NCBI RefSeq assembly: GCF_000282975.1
Contig: NZ_ALJC01000110.1
Location: forward strand, 1 to 53,771
Direction: 5' to 3'
DNA length: 53,771 bases
Origin: Pseudomonas psychrophila HA-4
GTDB taxonomy: Bacteria; Pseudomonadota; Gammaproteobacteria; Pseudomonadales; Pseudomonadaceae
Both the position numbers and the translations under genes were made by a program. Below, one piece after another: positions 26,321 through 35,029 of the stretch (positions within the stretch are counted from its first letter, which is position 1; the number at the start of each line of letters is the position of its first letter). Below the pieces are notes generated by a model. It ran no database searches. It was not told where the DNA came from and was given only the letters and a program-made list of their open reading frames with translations.

Positions 26321-26558
26321 ACCCCTCACCCCAACCCTCTCCCGGAGGGAGAAGGAGCTTTACCGAGGAGTTCTCAGGTTCGGTGCAAGAGCTTCAGATT
26401 GCCAATGCCCTTCAGCATCCCCCAATCAGTCCTTTTCCCAGATGAGAAGGAGCTTTGCCGAGGAGTTCTCAGGTTCAGTGCAAGAGCTTCAGATTGCTGA
26501 AGTCCTTCAGCATCCCCAAATCAGTCCCCTCTCCCTCCGGGAGAGGCGTGGTGAGGGC
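26321..26558. repeat. CTCTCCC/GGGAGAG repeat element, copy B, with internal duplication
   Basis: The element has the same organisation as copies A and C: left palindrome at 26335-26355, right palindrome at 26526-26546. Between them a segment starting GAGAAGGAGCTTT and running through CAGATTGC occurs twice, offset by 95 bases (from 26349 and from 26444). It fills the gap between the terminator at 26309 and the stop of the minus-strand ahpA-like gene at 26566. Open frames here are accidental. Confidence 0.7.
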
Positions 26559-26565
26559 TTTGGCT

Positions 26566-28104
26566 TTACCCGCGATTCTCATGCATCCGCGCCAGTTGGC
26601 GTTCGAGCATGGACGGGTAGGGCTCCATCAGTCGTTCAACGCAGCAAGCGCCTTCGGGGCTGGCAATCGGGCGAATACGGGCGCGTTGTCGGATCAATGC
26701 GTCGTCGCTGATTTTTCGCTCCACCAGCAGCAGGTTGCGGCTGTGTTGCGACAGCGCCAGAGCGTCTTGCGCCGTTTCAGTCAGCAGCAGGTCGATTTGG
26801 CTTATGCCGCTCAGCCCTTCACCCAGCACTAAGCCTAATTGCAGTTGCAAGGTGATGCCGCTGTCCGCGACTTCGATCTGCAGGGCATGGCCCAAGGCTC
26901 GCAACAACTCGCCGCAGCAAATAGCGTTGGTCAGGTAGTCGTCGCCGCTGTCTTCGCTATGGAACAGCATCAACGTGCTGCCATCGTTCAAGGTGTGCAG
27001 CTCGCTTTGGTACAGCGACGCCGCCTGGTTCAGGCAGTCGCGATAACGCTCCAGCAGTTCCATCAAGCGGGCGCGTGGCAAGCGACGCAGTTGCTCTTGT
27101 GCGCCCAGTTGCACGGCCAGCACCGCACTCGGTTGCGGCGCAGCAAGCTTGGCCGGCTGGGGTTTGACCAGCGCAACAGGCGCAACAGCCGTTGGAGTGG
27201 TGTCGCGCAAGTCAGCGAACGGGTCTTCGTCGTCGTTCTCGTCTTCTTCGGTGCTGATCACTTGGCGCGGTGCTGCTTTGGGGGTCGGCACGGCGGGTGC
27301 TTCATCAAAGCCAGGATCACGCAGGTTACGCACTTCGAAGGCCGGTTCGGCTTCTTCGGCGTCTTCTTCGTCGTCGTATTCCGGTTCTGGCTCGGGTTCT
27401 GGCTCAGGCGCCGGAGGGGCTAGGCGGCTGTGTAGTTGACGGGCCAGATCACCGATTTCATCTTGGCGATTGATAGCCGGGGTGTACGGGTCGGGTTCAC
27501 GCAGCCAGACACGCAACTGCAACAACGGTGTCGTAATGTTCCTGCCCAAACGCAAGCTGAGTGCCAGCGCCAGCGCCAGTAAAATAGCGCTCAAAATGCC
27601 CATGCTCTGCAAGCTGATGGTCATCGGCTGCTCGAACTGGTTCATGTCTAGGCTGATGCGCAGGTGCCCGGCGGTTACATCCTGAAAGGTAATCTTGGTC
27701 TGATACACGCCTTCGGTTTCGCCCAGTAGGCTGCTTTTTGGGCGTTGGCCGGCTTCGGCGAGGATGCGGTTATCGACGCTATAAATAGCAGCGTGCGCCA
27801 CCAGCGGGTTTTTGGTCAGGTTGTTGAGCAGCACGTTGAGGCTCAGGATGTCGTTGGACACCAGCAACTCGGTCGCAGACGTGGCTGTTTGTGTGGTCAG
27901 GCTTTGACCCAGCGCATCGGCTTGTTCGTGCATGGCCTGTTTGAACTGCAAGCCCATCACCACGGCGTAAATGACCAGCGCTAACGCGACCAAAAACACG
28001 TTGTGGCTGGCAATACGCAGAGCAATCGGAACGCGTCTATCGCGAAGGGCCCGGAAGATCAGCAGAAAGAAGTTATCGGTTTTTACAGGCGATGGCCGGT
28101 TCAC
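26566..28104 (-). CDS. ahpA: AhpA/YtjB family periplasmic-sensor-like membrane protein
   Basis: A 512-residue inner-membrane protein. Two transmembrane helices (about residues 31-54 and 166-186) flank a 110-residue periplasmic domain. A HAMP-like region follows, then a very acidic Pro-Glu and Asp-Glu rich linker (about residues 230-310), then a cytoplasmic C-terminal domain of about 180 residues. The pairing with divergent serB is the same as E. coli ytjB (smp)-serB, which supports the family call. No enzymatic motif is seen. The gene symbol follows the family name and is tentative. Confidence 0.78.
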   Translation of the reverse strand: MNRPSPVKTDNFFLLIFRALRDRRVPIALRIASHNVFLVALALVIYAVVMGLQFKQAMHEQADALGQSLTTQTATSATELLVSNDILSLNVLLNNLTKNPLVAHAAIYSVDNRILAEAGQRPKSSLLGETEGVYQTKITFQDVTAGHLRISLDMNQFEQPMTISLQSMGILSAILLALALALSLRLGRNITTPLLQLRVWLREPDPYTPAINRQDEIGDLARQLHSRLAPPAPEPEPEPEPEYDDEEDAEEAEPAFEVRNLRDPGFDEAPAVPTPKAAPRQVISTEEDENDDEDPFADLRDTTPTAVAPVALVKPQPAKLAAPQPSAVLAVQLGAQEQLRRLPRARLMELLERYRDCLNQAASLYQSELHTLNDGSTLMLFHSEDSGDDYLTNAICCGELLRALGHALQIEVADSGITLQLQLGLVLGEGLSGISQIDLLLTETAQDALALSQHSRNLLLVERKISDDALIRQRARIRPIASPEGACCVERLMEPYPSMLERQLARMHENRG

Positions 28105-28237
28105 TGAGCGCGGCTCTTAGTCCGTTAAGTTGGTGCGCAGTATAGCGAGCAGCCTAGAGGCGGCAAAGCCTTGGCGATGCCCGATGGTCACTGAAAGTGG
28201 GTAGAATGCGTTTTTTTTTAGCGAATGGGGGTGTGCC

Positions 28238-29452
28238 TTGCGCGAAATCGTCCTGATAAACATCACCGGTGAAGACCGTCCTGGTCTCACTGCGGCCATT
28301 ACTGGCGTGCTGGCCAGCAATGGTGTGAATATTCTCGACATCGGTCAGGCCGCCATCCATGGCGTTTTGTCGTTGGGTTTTCTGGTGGATATCCCCGAAG
28401 CCGAGCAAGTGTCCGCAGTGCTTAAAGACCTTCAGCCGCTGATCGCCAATGAGGGGCTGCAACTGCGTTTTGACCCGATTACCGAAGACCACTATCAGCG
28501 TTGGGTCAGCGAGCAAAGCCAGAAGCGCCATGTCGTGACGTTGATGAGCCGTCAGGTGACCGCCCTTGAGCTGCAACGCGTGACCTCGGTGATCAGCCAG
28601 CACGGGCTGAACATTGAGCAAACCGATCGCCTGTCAGGCCGGGTTCCGTTGGATGCGCCCACGCAGTTGAGCAAAAGCTGCATTGAACTGCGTGTCGTCG
28701 GCGAAATGGCCGACATCGACGCCCTGCGCGCAGCGTTCTTTAACCTGGCGCAAGAACTCCAGGTCGACATCGCCTTGCAGGAAGACACCCTGTTCCGTCG
28801 CAATCGCCGTCTGGCGGTGTTCGACATGGACTCCACGCTGATCGAAGCCGAAGTCATCGACGAACTGGCCAAGGCCGCTGGCGTGGGCGATCAAGTGTCG
28901 GCCATCACCGAGCGTTCGATGGCGGGCGAGTTGGACTTCAAGGCCAGCTTCAAAGAACGTCTGGCGTTGCTTAAAGGCTTGGACGTGGGCGTGCTGGATT
29001 CCATCGGTGCGTCGTTGCGACTGACCGAGGGGGCTGAGGTGTTGTTTGCTGAACTCAAGCGCCTGGGCTACAAGACCGCGATTTTGTCAGGCGGCTTTAC
29101 CTACTTCGCCAAGCAAGTGCAGGCCAAGCTGGGCATCGACTATGTCTTCGCCAACGAGCTAGAAGTGGTGGATGGCAAAGTGACTGGCGTGGCGGTTGAG
29201 CCGATTGTTGATGCACAGCGCAAGGCAGACTTACTGTCTGAGCTGGCACACAAGGAAGGTTTGATCCTGGAGCAGACCATTGCGGTCGGTGACGGCGCCA
29301 ATGACTTACCGATGCTGGCCATTGCCGGTTTGGGTGTGGCTTTCCGCGCCAAGCCGCTGGTCAAAAAGTCGGCTAAGCATGCGATCACAACCTTGGGTCT
29401 GGACGGTGTGCTGTACCTGCTGGGCCAGCGTGACCGTAACAGCCAGGGTTAA
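28238..29452 (+). CDS. serB: phosphoserine phosphatase
   Basis: A 404-residue enzyme of the last step of serine synthesis. Two N-terminal ACT-type regions (REIVLINITGEDRPGLTAAI near residue 2 and a second near residue 95) precede a HAD phosphatase domain. The domain has the nucleophile Asp196 in FDMDSTLIEAEV, the Ser motif in ILSGGFTYFA, and the metal-binding GDGANDLPM. It appears to start at TTG (28238), giving the family N-terminus, with a G-rich site just before. It is divergent from ahpA, and a REP hairpin follows. Confidence 0.96.
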   Translation: MREIVLINITGEDRPGLTAAITGVLASNGVNILDIGQAAIHGVLSLGFLVDIPEAEQVSAVLKDLQPLIANEGLQLRFDPITEDHYQRWVSEQSQKRHVVTLMSRQVTALELQRVTSVISQHGLNIEQTDRLSGRVPLDAPTQLSKSCIELRVVGEMADIDALRAAFFNLAQELQVDIALQEDTLFRRNRRLAVFDMDSTLIEAEVIDELAKAAGVGDQVSAITERSMAGELDFKASFKERLALLKGLDVGVLDSIGASLRLTEGAEVLFAELKRLGYKTAILSGGFTYFAKQVQAKLGIDYVFANELEVVDGKVTGVAVEPIVDAQRKADLLSELAHKEGLILEQTIAVGDGANDLPMLAIAGLGVAFRAKPLVKKSAKHAITTLGLDGVLYLLGQRDRNSQG

Positions 29453-29468
29453 AGCCGGGTGAAACCTG

Positions 29469-29521
29469 TGTAGGAGCGAGCTTTTAAAGATCAAAAGATC
29501 GCGAGCAAGCTCGCTCCTACA
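29469..29521. repeat. REP palindrome between serB and psd
   Basis: TGTAGGAGCGAGCTT (29469-29483) pairs perfectly with AAGCTCGCTCCTACA (29507-29521). The intervening AAAGATCAAAAGATCGCG is shared almost exactly with the element at 36728-36782. It sits between convergent stop codons. Confidence 0.8.
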
Positions 29522-29533
29522 AGGTCTGAAGGC

Positions 29534-30385
29534 TTACTCGCCGATCTTCTCGCCCATCATCACCGGCGTACCGGCCGCCAGGGTTTCAGCCCACTTCACT
29601 TGCTCCGGGCCAAACAACACGATGGCCGTTGAACCCAGCTTGAAACGACCCAACTCGGCACCTTTCTCCAAATGGATCGGCGCACGGGCAGCTTCGTCGT
29701 AACGGAAGGTTCTCAACTCGCGCTTCGGCGGCGTCACCAGGCCAGCAAATACCGTTTCAATCGATGCCACGATCATAGCCCCGACCAATACCACGGCCAT
29801 TGGGCCGCGCTCGGTATCAAAAATACACACAGCACGCTCGTTGCGCGCAAACAGTTCCGGCACGTTTTCGGCGGTGGTTTGGTTAACTGAGAACAAGCGG
29901 CCCGGTACGTAGATCATTTCGCGCAGGGTGCCCGCCAGTGGCATGTGTACGCGGTGGTAGTCCTTGGGCGATAGGTAAATGGTGGCAAATTCGCCGCCCA
30001 TGAACTGCGAAGCAACGGCGGCATCACCCCCCACCAGTTCCAGCACGCTGTAGCTATGGCCTTTGGCCTGGAATACACGACCGTGTTCAATCGGGCCCAA
30101 TTGGCTGATCGCGCCATCGGCTGGGCTCAGGATTGCACCCGGGGTTTGGTCCAGCGGGCGAGCGCCGTCTTTTAGGGCGCGGGTGAAGAAGGCGTTGAAG
30201 TGTTCGTACGCGGTCACGTCCTCAACCAGTGCCTGAGACATGTCCACTTGGTAACGCTTGGCGAACCAAGTGGTGAATGCATTTTTAAACCAACGCACGC
30301 GGCATTCAGCAATACAGCCGGCCAAACGCGACAGCAGGTGATGCGGCAACAGGTACTGACTCAGAAGAAACAAACGCTTATTCAT
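29534..30385 (-). CDS. psd: phosphatidylserine decarboxylase proenzyme
   Basis: A 283-residue inner-membrane enzyme making phosphatidylethanolamine. The self-cleavage site LGST is at residues 250-253. Ser252 would become the pyruvoyl prosthetic group of the small alpha subunit. GDAAVASQFMGGEF and the YHRVHMPLAG motif (with catalytic His residues) are conserved. It follows rhdA with a 17-base gap, so it is probably in the HDOD-rhdA-psd transcription unit. Confidence 0.97.
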   Translation of the reverse strand: MNKRLFLLSQYLLPHHLLSRLAGCIAECRVRWFKNAFTTWFAKRYQVDMSQALVEDVTAYEHFNAFFTRALKDGARPLDQTPGAILSPADGAISQLGPIEHGRVFQAKGHSYSVLELVGGDAAVASQFMGGEFATIYLSPKDYHRVHMPLAGTLREMIYVPGRLFSVNQTTAENVPELFARNERAVCIFDTERGPMAVVLVGAMIVASIETVFAGLVTPPKRELRTFRYDEAARAPIHLEKGAELGRFKLGSTAIVLFGPEQVKWAETLAAGTPVMMGEKIGE

Positions 30386-30402
30386 GCAAAATCCTTAGTG
30401 TT

Positions 30403-31221
30403 TTAGGGCAGTTCGACGGGTGTATCGGGGTGGTTGCCCCATTCGCCCCAAGAACCGGCATAGCCTTTTACGCGCGGATAACCGAGCGCTTTGGCGACCA
30501 GATAAGTAAAGCCAGAGCGGTGGTGAGTCTGGCAGTGGGTAATCACTTCTTTGTCCGGCGTGATCCCAAGGCCCTTGAGGACTTGGGCCATGTCGGTGCG
30601 AATGCGCAGGTTGCGGGTTTTATCCATGCCTGCGGTCCATTCAAAATTCGTGGCGCCCGGGATGTGTCCGCCCTTGGCTGCCAGCACTTTTTCGCCACGG
30701 TATTCACCTTCGCTGCGCGCATCCCAAATCGCCAGATCAGCACTGCCGAGGCGACTTTGCAGGTACTCGCGGGTGGCGGTGGGTTCGTCGTGCAAGGTCA
30801 ATACAACCGGGTTGCCAGCGGCAGGCGGCACGTCTTGCGTAACGTCATAGCCTTCGCCAACCCAGGCGTGAATACCGCCGTCCAGGTAGTGATAAGCAGC
30901 GTGCCCGATCACATCCAGTAACCAGATAAAGCGCCCGGCCCAGCCGCCGCCTTCGTCGTCATACACCACGTACACCGCGTTGGGGTTATGCCCCAACTCG
31001 CCAAACAACGCTTCAAGCGCGGCGTGGGTTGGCAGTAAGCCCGGCGCTGGAGGCAGACCCAGCTGCGTGCGCTTGGGGTCGGCAAAATGTGCGCCCGCAA
31101 TATGCCCCGCTTCGTAGCGCGCAACGCTGGTCAGGTCGACCACGATCAGGTTGGGTGCATCGAGTCGCGCGTATAGGTCGCGGGGTTCAATGACTAAAGG
31201 CAAGCCAGAGAAGTCAGGCAT
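30403..31221 (-). CDS. rhdA: thiosulfate:cyanide sulfurtransferase (rhodanese RhdA)
   Basis: A 272-residue tandem-domain rhodanese. The inactive N-terminal domain (about 1-130) precedes the catalytic domain, whose active-site loop is HCQTHHRSG. Its Cys is residue 230, the same position and loop as Azotobacter vinelandii RhdA. It transfers sulfane sulfur from thiosulfate to cyanide and may serve sulfur delivery in vivo. The ATG is preceded by TGGAGA; an in-frame codon 13 residues earlier is less likely. It precedes psd and follows the HDOD gene by 42 bases. Confidence 0.94.
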   Translation of the reverse strand: MPDFSGLPLVIEPRDLYARLDAPNLIVVDLTSVARYEAGHIAGAHFADPKRTQLGLPPAPGLLPTHAALEALFGELGHNPNAVYVVYDDEGGGWAGRFIWLLDVIGHAAYHYLDGGIHAWVGEGYDVTQDVPPAAGNPVVLTLHDEPTATREYLQSRLGSADLAIWDARSEGEYRGEKVLAAKGGHIPGATNFEWTAGMDKTRNLRIRTDMAQVLKGLGITPDKEVITHCQTHHRSGFTYLVAKALGYPRVKGYAGSWGEWGNHPDTPVELP

Positions 31222-31263
31222 GTGTTCTCCAGAGCAAAAAAGGGGCGAATTGTAGCGCAAGCG

Positions 31264-32793
31264 TTAGCGCCCGCGGGCAGTAAAGGTGTTCAACGCTTTC
31301 TCGATGCATTGCGCGGTTTTACCAAACGCTTGCACGCTGGTTTCCGAGAACGGTCCGCCGTCTTGGTCGGCCAGCAGCAACATGATCACGCGGCCGTTAT
31401 TGCTCAGCGAGCGTACCAGTAGATGCTCGCCGGGGAACAGGCTGCGCAGGTCGTCGGGCAAAGCCGCAGAGATCACAGCGTTGTTTTCGGGTGTTAGGCG
31501 TAGGTGCGTCGGTTGCGCCATCAAGCGTTGCAAGCCCGTACTGTCGCTGACATTCAGGGTCATGTCGAACGCGTTTTTTGGCACGCCCAAGAGTTGAAAC
31601 GGGCGCAGAATGCTCGACGTCTTATCGGCCATCAGCAGGATGATCCGACGCATGCCGCATGCCTGTAACGCTTCGCGCGCGCAGAGGGTGAGGTGCATCG
31701 GGTTGGCAAAGGCACTCGGCTCCTCAAGCAGTTGGCCGCAGAATTTGCGCCACGCTTGCAGTGCTTGCGCCGAAGGCGGCGGGGTAGGTTGGCCGTGGGT
31801 GCTTACACGCCGCGCGTCCCAGGGCATGAGCAGTGCCAGCGCCGGGTGCCAGAGGTCGGGCATGGAGTGATAACGGGCGCTGCTCGCGGCATTTTGGTGC
31901 ACTTGTTGCTGCACTTCATGCAGCGGCAACTGCAAATACAGACTGCTCAAGTACTGCCAGCGCAGGTTATGCGGCGAGTCCCAACCCTGTTGGGCCGACA
32001 GCGCCAGGCCATTGGCCAGTAAGAGACTGTTGGCGGGGTGGCTCAGCCATCGGCGCAGTGCCGGGTCGGCATCCAGATGTTGCTGCTGGAGCAACGGGTG
32101 ATGAATGTCGCGGGCGATGTGTAGCACGTTGATTAGCGTGCGTTTGTCATCCGTGATCACCGAGTAACCTTGCATCACCCATTCGGGCAGCCGCCACAAC
32201 TGTGCCAGGGCTTGGCAGATTTCAAACAGGCGCACGCCAAACAGCGCGTGTTCAACCGTACGGGCGCACTCACCTTTTTGAATCACCCGCGCTTCCCACT
32301 CTTCGAGCTGTTTGGGGTAGCTCATGGCCATGGGCCACAGCGGCGAGAAGAACAACAAACTGCCCCAGTACACTTCTTGCCACAACCGCGCGAGTCGATT
32401 GCCAAACAGGCCGACGCCTTGTTGCGCGGCATGCTGGCTGATGAGCTGAACCTGACGCAACACCACGGGTATTTCTTCGGCGGGCAGCACCGGCATCTGT
32501 TCAAGCAGCTCTTGGGTGCGCTTTAGACCTAGGCGGTTAATGGCCACCTCAAGACTGTCGGCGGGTTCGCTGAGGCTGCTTTGCGTGTGTTGATTGGCTT
32601 CACGGATAAGGTTGAGGGCGAGTGCCGGACTGTTCTGCATGACGTCGGCAATTTCGCGCAACGAGCGGCGACTGTCGCTGATGGTATTGCACACCAGCGC
32701 ATGGCTTTGCAGCGGGATCGGCAAGGCAACCGCGTCGAGGTGAGTGACCCACGCATTCAGGGTGGAGGGCTTTATAGTCTTATCAGTGGCCAT
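31264..32793 (-). CDS. HDOD-domain signalling protein
   Basis: A protein of about 509 residues. The N-terminal half has an HDOD-like helical domain (LPIPLQSHALVCNTISD, RRSLREIADVMQNSPALALNLIREANQ, SLEVAINRLGLKRTQELL). The C-terminal third looks GAF-like (MRRIILLMADKTSSILRPF, LLVRSLSNNGRVIMLLLADQDG). HDOD proteins are associated with signalling and motility in Pseudomonas. The frame stays open to 32979, but the M at 32793 gives the family-like N-terminus and leaves the divergent motA promoter free. No strong ribosome site is visible at either, so the start is uncertain. Confidence 0.8.
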   Translation of the reverse strand: MATDKTIKPSTLNAWVTHLDAVALPIPLQSHALVCNTISDSRRSLREIADVMQNSPALALNLIREANQHTQSSLSEPADSLEVAINRLGLKRTQELLEQMPVLPAEEIPVVLRQVQLISQHAAQQGVGLFGNRLARLWQEVYWGSLLFFSPLWPMAMSYPKQLEEWEARVIQKGECARTVEHALFGVRLFEICQALAQLWRLPEWVMQGYSVITDDKRTLINVLHIARDIHHPLLQQQHLDADPALRRWLSHPANSLLLANGLALSAQQGWDSPHNLRWQYLSSLYLQLPLHEVQQQVHQNAASSARYHSMPDLWHPALALLMPWDARRVSTHGQPTPPPSAQALQAWRKFCGQLLEEPSAFANPMHLTLCAREALQACGMRRIILLMADKTSSILRPFQLLGVPKNAFDMTLNVSDSTGLQRLMAQPTHLRLTPENNAVISAALPDDLRSLFPGEHLLVRSLSNNGRVIMLLLADQDGGPFSETSVQAFGKTAQCIEKALNTFTARGR

Positions 32794-32964
32794 GATGGGC
32801 GCGCAGTTATCATCAATATAAGTGGAAATGAATATTGCACCGCCCAGTGCATCGCACAAGTTGTTGATGTCGCTGTTCTTGACGGCGTCTGCAACTTCTT
32901 GGGTTTTCTTGCGCAAACGGTTTGACGTGGGTGATACAGGAAATGGTTTTTCTCCTTCAACGGC

Positions 32965-32991
32965 TATAGTCTGGCGCACAAATGCCGATAA
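32965..32991 (+). promoter_or_regulatory. FliA (sigma-28) promoter for motAB
   Basis: TATAGTCT at 32965-32972, 11 bases, then GCCGATAA at 32984-32991. The consensus is TAAAGTTT-N11-GCCGATAA, so the -10 element is a perfect match and the -35 matches 6 of 8. It lies 66 bases before the motA ATG. This links motAB to the late flagellar regulon. Confidence 0.88.
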
Positions 32992-33057
32992 GGAGTGGAA
33001 GAGTTTTAGTTACGCTTGAATACGCCCTGAACCCGACCCCAAAGTACCTTATTAACT

Positions 33058-33909
33058 ATGGCTAAAATTATCGGCATCATCGTCGTATTTGCGAGTGTTC
33101 TCGGCGGTTACGTGCTTTCCCACGGCAAGATCGGTGCGCTGATTCAGCCTTTCGAGGTCATGATCATTGGCGGCGCGGCCCTGGGTGCCTTTCTGCAGGC
33201 CAACCCCGGCTACATGACCCTGCACGTGATCAAAAAATCACTGAGCATGTTCGGTTCGCGTTTTACCCACACCTTCTACCTTGAAGTGTTGGGGCTGGTG
33301 TATGAGATCCTCAACAAGAGCCGCCGCGAAGGCATGATGGCCATTGAGGCCGACATCGAAGACGCTGCTGCCAGCCCGATTTTCGCCAAATACCCGACCG
33401 TCTTGAAAGACGAGCGCATGATCGCGTTTATCTGCGATTACCTGCGCATCATGGCGTCAGGCAACATGGCGCCCCATGAGCTTGAGGGGCTGTTCGACAT
33501 GGAGCTGTTCAACCTCAAGGAAGAGCTTGAACACCCCTCACACGCTATCACCGGGATCGCCGATGGTATGCCGGGCTTCGGTATTGTGGCTGCGGTGCTG
33601 GGCATTGTGGTCACAATGGCTTCGTTGGGTGAAGGCGACCAAGCGGCTATCGGCATGCACGTGGGTGCGGCGCTGGTGGGGACCTTCTTCGGTATTTTGG
33701 CGGCCTATGGCTTCTTTGGTCCTTTGGCGACCTCGTTGGCACACGATGCCAAAGAAGAGCTCAACGTCTACGAGTCGATCAAAGCGTCGCTTGTGGCCTC
33801 GGCCTCGGGCATGCCGCCGTCGCTGGCGGTTGAATTTGGTCGAAAAGTGCTCTATCCCAAGCATCGACCGAGCTTCTCCGAGCTGGAGCAAGTGGTTCGC
33901 GGTCGCTGA
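33058..33909 (+). CDS. motA: flagellar motor stator protein MotA
   Basis: A 283-residue inner-membrane subunit of the proton-driven stator. Four transmembrane segments are seen: two near the N-terminus (about 4-20 and 30-50) and two after residue 170 (GIVAAVLGIVVTMASLG and AALVGTFFGILAAYGFFGPLA). The cytoplasmic loop between carries the charged residues that contact FliG. It pairs with motB, which begins three bases after its stop. The divergent HDOD gene and the FliA promoter lie upstream. The ribosome binding site is weak. Confidence 0.97.
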   Translation: MAKIIGIIVVFASVLGGYVLSHGKIGALIQPFEVMIIGGAALGAFLQANPGYMTLHVIKKSLSMFGSRFTHTFYLEVLGLVYEILNKSRREGMMAIEADIEDAAASPIFAKYPTVLKDERMIAFICDYLRIMASGNMAPHELEGLFDMELFNLKEELEHPSHAITGIADGMPGFGIVAAVLGIVVTMASLGEGDQAAIGMHVGAALVGTFFGILAAYGFFGPLATSLAHDAKEELNVYESIKASLVASASGMPPSLAVEFGRKVLYPKHRPSFSELEQVVRGR

Positions 33910-33912
33910 TTT

Positions 33913-34917
33913 ATGGAAAACAATCAGCCGATCATCATCAAACGCGTCAAGCGCTATGCGGCAGGCCATCACGGTGGTGCCTGGAAAATCGCTTTTGCTG
34001 ACTTCGCGACAGCGATGATGGCGTTCTTTCTGGTGTTGTGGCTGATGACGGCGGCCACCCCGGAACAAAAAATCGCCATTGGCGGTTATTTCAAAGACCC
34101 GATCGGTTTCACCGAAAGTGGCACGCCGTACATCATCGACCTGGGCGGTACGCCAGCGCTGGCACCAGACAACACCCTCAACCCGGACGAGAAGCTGCAA
34201 CCTCAGCCCGACAAAATCAAAGTCGATGCGGACCAGATTCAAAGCATGGCCGAACAGGTTGAAAAAGAACGCCTAGAACTGTTGTTGCAAGAACTGCAAA
34301 ACAAGGTCGAAGAAAACCCACAGCTGAAAAAATTCAAGGATCAGTTGCTGTTCGAAATCACCCCTGATGGTTTGCGTATCCAAGTCATGGATGCCGAAAA
34401 CCGCCCGATGTTCGATGTCGGCAGTGCGCGTCTCAAACCCTATTTCGAAGATATTTTGCTGGCTTTGGCCGATACCATTAAAGCGGTGCCGAACAAAATC
34501 AGCATCAGCGGCCACACCGACGCCACGCCATATGCGGGTACGGGTGACTTTGGCAACTGGGAACTCTCAGCCAACCGAGCCAACGCCGCGCGGCGTGCGT
34601 TGGTGGCGGGCAGCTACCCTGATAACCAAGTAGCGCGGGTTGTGGGCTATGCGTCATCGGTGTTGTTCGATAAAGCTCGCCCGACCAACCCGGTCAATCG
34701 CCGGATCGACATCGTGGTACTGACCAAAAAGGCTCAGCAAGCGATTGAAGGAGAGCAGGGGCCAGACCCAGTCAAGGCACAAGAACTGCCCAAGGCGCTG
34801 GCTGACCCAATTAAACTGCCCGCCGACCAACAGCCGCCGCCGATGTACGAAGAGCGTCAGAAGCTGAACTTGTTCGATGATCCGGCGCCGCCCTCTCCCG
34901 GAGGGAGAGGGCGCTAA
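33913..34917 (+). CDS. motB: flagellar motor stator protein MotB with repeat-derived C-terminus
   Basis: A 334-residue stator subunit. An N-terminal helix carries the proton-binding Asp30 in WKIAFADFATAMMAFF. A plug/linker follows, then an OmpA-like peptidoglycan-binding domain (about 155-270: ISISGHTDATPYAGTGDFGN, NRRIDIVVLTK). The last eight residues (327-334, PSPGGRGR) and stop region are encoded by the left palindrome of repeat copy C (34891-34911), so the native C-terminus appears to have been replaced. The domain essential for wall anchoring ends well before this, so function is probably kept. Confidence 0.96.
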   Translation: MENNQPIIIKRVKRYAAGHHGGAWKIAFADFATAMMAFFLVLWLMTAATPEQKIAIGGYFKDPIGFTESGTPYIIDLGGTPALAPDNTLNPDEKLQPQPDKIKVDADQIQSMAEQVEKERLELLLQELQNKVEENPQLKKFKDQLLFEITPDGLRIQVMDAENRPMFDVGSARLKPYFEDILLALADTIKAVPNKISISGHTDATPYAGTGDFGNWELSANRANAARRALVAGSYPDNQVARVVGYASSVLFDKARPTNPVNRRIDIVVLTKKAQQAIEGEQGPDPVKAQELPKALADPIKLPADQQPPPMYEERQKLNLFDDPAPPSPGGRGR

Positions 34918-35018
34918 CCGATTAGACTCCGGATTCAGCGCCGGGCGTTCAGACCAGAGAAAATCAGCAGCAACCCCCAATCGGCTCCCTCTCCTTCGGG
35001 AGAGGGCTAGGGTGAGGC
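34891..35018. repeat. CTCTCCC/GGGAGAG repeat element, copy C
   Basis: The left palindrome (34891-34911) lies inside the end of motB. The right one is at 34987-35006 (CCCTCTCC, three or four bases, GGGAGAGGG), followed by GGTGAGG. The element fills practically the whole interval between the convergent motB and rsgA stops. Confidence 0.75.
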
Positions 35019-35029
35019 GCTCTTGAAGT

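Noticed and set aside
26292..26711. Open frames through repeat copy B
   Set aside because: They are built from the palindromic repeat itself and have no ribosome site. Non-coding is the simpler reading.
32794..32979. 62-codon upstream extension of the HDOD gene
   Set aside because: It would start inside the FliA promoter of motAB and has no ribosome site. Kept only as an uncertainty about the start.
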